From contig JAKSIJ010000003.1 in NCBI GenBank assembly GCA_024398875.1, positions 62,001 through 126,000 on the forward strand: 64,000 bases of DNA, given 5' to 3'. Position 1 is the stretch's first letter, and each line of letters opens with the position of its first letter. The notes beneath the pieces were generated by a model. The model had not been told where the DNA came from. It saw only the letters and a list, made by a program, of their open reading frames with translations, and made no database searches. The DNA comes from Fibrobacter sp. (GTDB lineage Bacteria; Fibrobacterota; Fibrobacteria; Fibrobacterales; Fibrobacteraceae). The translations under genes and the position numbers were made by a program. Shown piece after piece: positions 63,151 to 64,000 of this stretch.

Positions 63151-63342
63151 AAGGAAAAAATCCGCCCCATTGAAGTCAAGTCTGGCAGCTACAAGCAACA
63201 CGTTTCCCTAGACAAGTTCTGGAGTAAATTTCACAGGAAACTGACACAACCCTACATCCTGTACACCAAGGATCTGGAAGTCCGAAAAACGGACTACGGA
63301 GAGATTTTGCATTTACCCTTGTATATGGCAGGAATGATTTAG
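63151..63342 (+). pseudogene. C-terminal remnant of a DUF4143-type AAA ATPase
   Basis: An open stretch without start codon, between stops at 63148 and 63340, encodes KIRPIEVKSGSYKQHVSLDK and continues FWSKFHRKL...PYILYTKDLEV to HLPLYMAGMI. This is the typical end of DUF4143/AAA_14 ATPases (PIEVKSG nuclease-like strand and closing LPLYM). About 85% of the gene is missing. Nothing else is seen in the 62976-63398 spacer except the repeats before it. Confidence 0.7.
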
Positions 63343-63398
63343 AACGTGGAAAATACGCCAAAATCGTGATATTCACCGTCGCCTACATGGCCATGTGC

Positions 63399-64000
63399 CT
63401 ATAGGACACAGCTGTCAAACCTTGCCAAGCCCTCTTCCAGTTCCTTGATAGTGGGCAAACTGCTCTTGAAGTCCTTGGGGTAAATCTTGGCCAACTCAAA
63501 CTCCGAAATGGCAATGGGATTTACCGAACCTTCCAGGGAATATTGCGCGAGAATCTCGTCCTTGTCCTTGCAAACCAAAATTCCAAGAGTGGGCTTGTCT
63601 TCCGGAGTTTTCAGCAGGTGGTTCACAGCCACTACGTAAGTGCCAAGTTGCCCAATAAACGCTGGCTCAAACTTTCCTGTTTTCACCTCGATTACCACAT
63701 AGCAATGCAACTTTGTGTTGTAAAAGAGCATATCCAAGAATTGCTCCGTTTCGCCAACCATCAATCGGTATTCCCGCCCCATGTAGGCATAGCCGCGACC
63801 AAGTTCCATCATGAACATTTCAATATTCTTGAGCAGAGCATCTTTCAATTCCCGCTCTTCAAAATTACTACGGACTTCCACAAAGTCGAAACAATAGGGA
63901 TCCCGAGTCAATTCACGAGCCAAGTCCCCCTGCTCCTTAGGCAGAGTCACATTGAAATTAGTGACCGCGCGCCCCTCACGCTCATACAAGTCCGTATCAA
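63399..64000 (-). CDS. YhcG/DUF1016-type PD-(D/E)XK nuclease (N-terminus beyond window)
   Basis: About 200 codons of the C-terminal nuclease domain are present: YCFDFVEVRSNFEERELKDA, then FLDMLFYNTKLHCYVVIEVK (Asp and Glu-x-Lys of the active site), and IGQLGTYVVAVNHLLK. The frame stays open to the window edge. YhcG proteins resemble Holliday-junction-type nucleases. They often travel with restriction or toxin systems; the partner would lie outside the window. Confidence 0.88.
   Translation of the reverse strand, partial: DTDLYEREGRAVTNFNVTLPKEQGDLARELTRDPYCFDFVEVRSNFEERELKDALLKNIEMFMMELGRGYAYMGREYRLMVGETEQFLDMLFYNTKLHCYVVIEVKTGKFEPAFIGQLGTYVVAVNHLLKTPEDKPTLGILVCKDKDEILAQYSLEGSVNPIAISEFELAKIYPKDFKSSLPTIKELEEGLARFDSCVL

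Noticed and set aside
63343-63400. Second small pseudogene fragment ending in a hydrophobic stretch
   Set aside because: A short open stretch (ending AYMAMCL) is seen, but too short to match any family.

Overview
The window looks like chromosome from a Fibrobacter-type bacterium (phylum Fibrobacterota). The clearest sign is a set of Ser-rich or low-complexity lipoproteins carrying the Fibrobacter succinogenes major paralogous (FISUMP) domain at 40.4, 45.2 and 55.0 kb. A pyruvate:ferredoxin oxidoreductase, rubrerythrin and a carboxynorspermidine-synthase-like enzyme fit an anaerobe. No phage or insertion sequence was recognised. Species is inferred, not proven.

Layout. 0-6.3 kb: a GH2-like glycosidase cut by the left edge, rplU-rpmA, a fibronectin/sulfatase-modifying-factor-like lipoprotein and a small zinc-ribbon membrane protein. 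6.3-11.4 kb, minus strand: a hypothetical protein, a stand-alone AICAR transformylase, a NifU-like protein that has lost its scaffold cysteines, an AsmA/DUF748 protein and a membrane protein. 11.4-14.2 kb: rpsO-pnp. 14.2-17.4 kb: a four-gene minus-strand group (TfoX-like, membrane protein, GNAT, U32-like) and a class A beta-lactamase-like gene. 17.45-17.73 kb: a candidate structured RNA. 17.7-22.0 kb: grpE, dnaK and dnaJ on the minus strand. 22.0-22.45 kb: a gene-free array of short dyads. 22.6-27.0 kb: lipoprotein, M3 peptidase, tRNA-Ser, rpoZ, fba and a zinc-ribbon protein. 27-32.8 kb: a hybrid sensor kinase, an HD-GYP response regulator and a ThiE-like protein. 33-39.6 kb: nifJ, a methyltransferase and aspS. 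39.8-46.2 kb: SUI1/YciH protein, FISUMP lipoproteins, metK, ruvB and an Rpn-type nuclease. 46.4-51.5 kb: a TonB2-type energy-transduction operon. 51.7-64 kb: purT, rubrerythrin, carboxynorspermidine synthase, a double-FISUMP lipoprotein, an EamA transporter, smc, an envelope gene pair, an ATPase remnant and a YhcG-type nuclease cut by the right edge.

The most interesting signal is in the chaperone locus. grpE and dnaK are each preceded by an element with sigma-54 (-24/-12) geometry, placed so that transcription would start about 20-35 nt before each start codon. A TTTCA-N3-TGAAA-type palindrome lies upstream of each, and no CIRCE element is visible. This suggests sigma-54/enhancer-dependent chaperone expression. 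A 24-codon membrane-peptide frame with a good ribosome binding site sits just upstream of grpE.

Two window-wide patterns also stand out. Many genes have a -10 element of the form TAnnTTTG, the Bacteroidetes-like form. In about eleven genes the -10 hexamer ends only 6-10 nt before the start codon and Shine-Dalgarno pairing is weak or absent, which predicts leaderless mRNAs.
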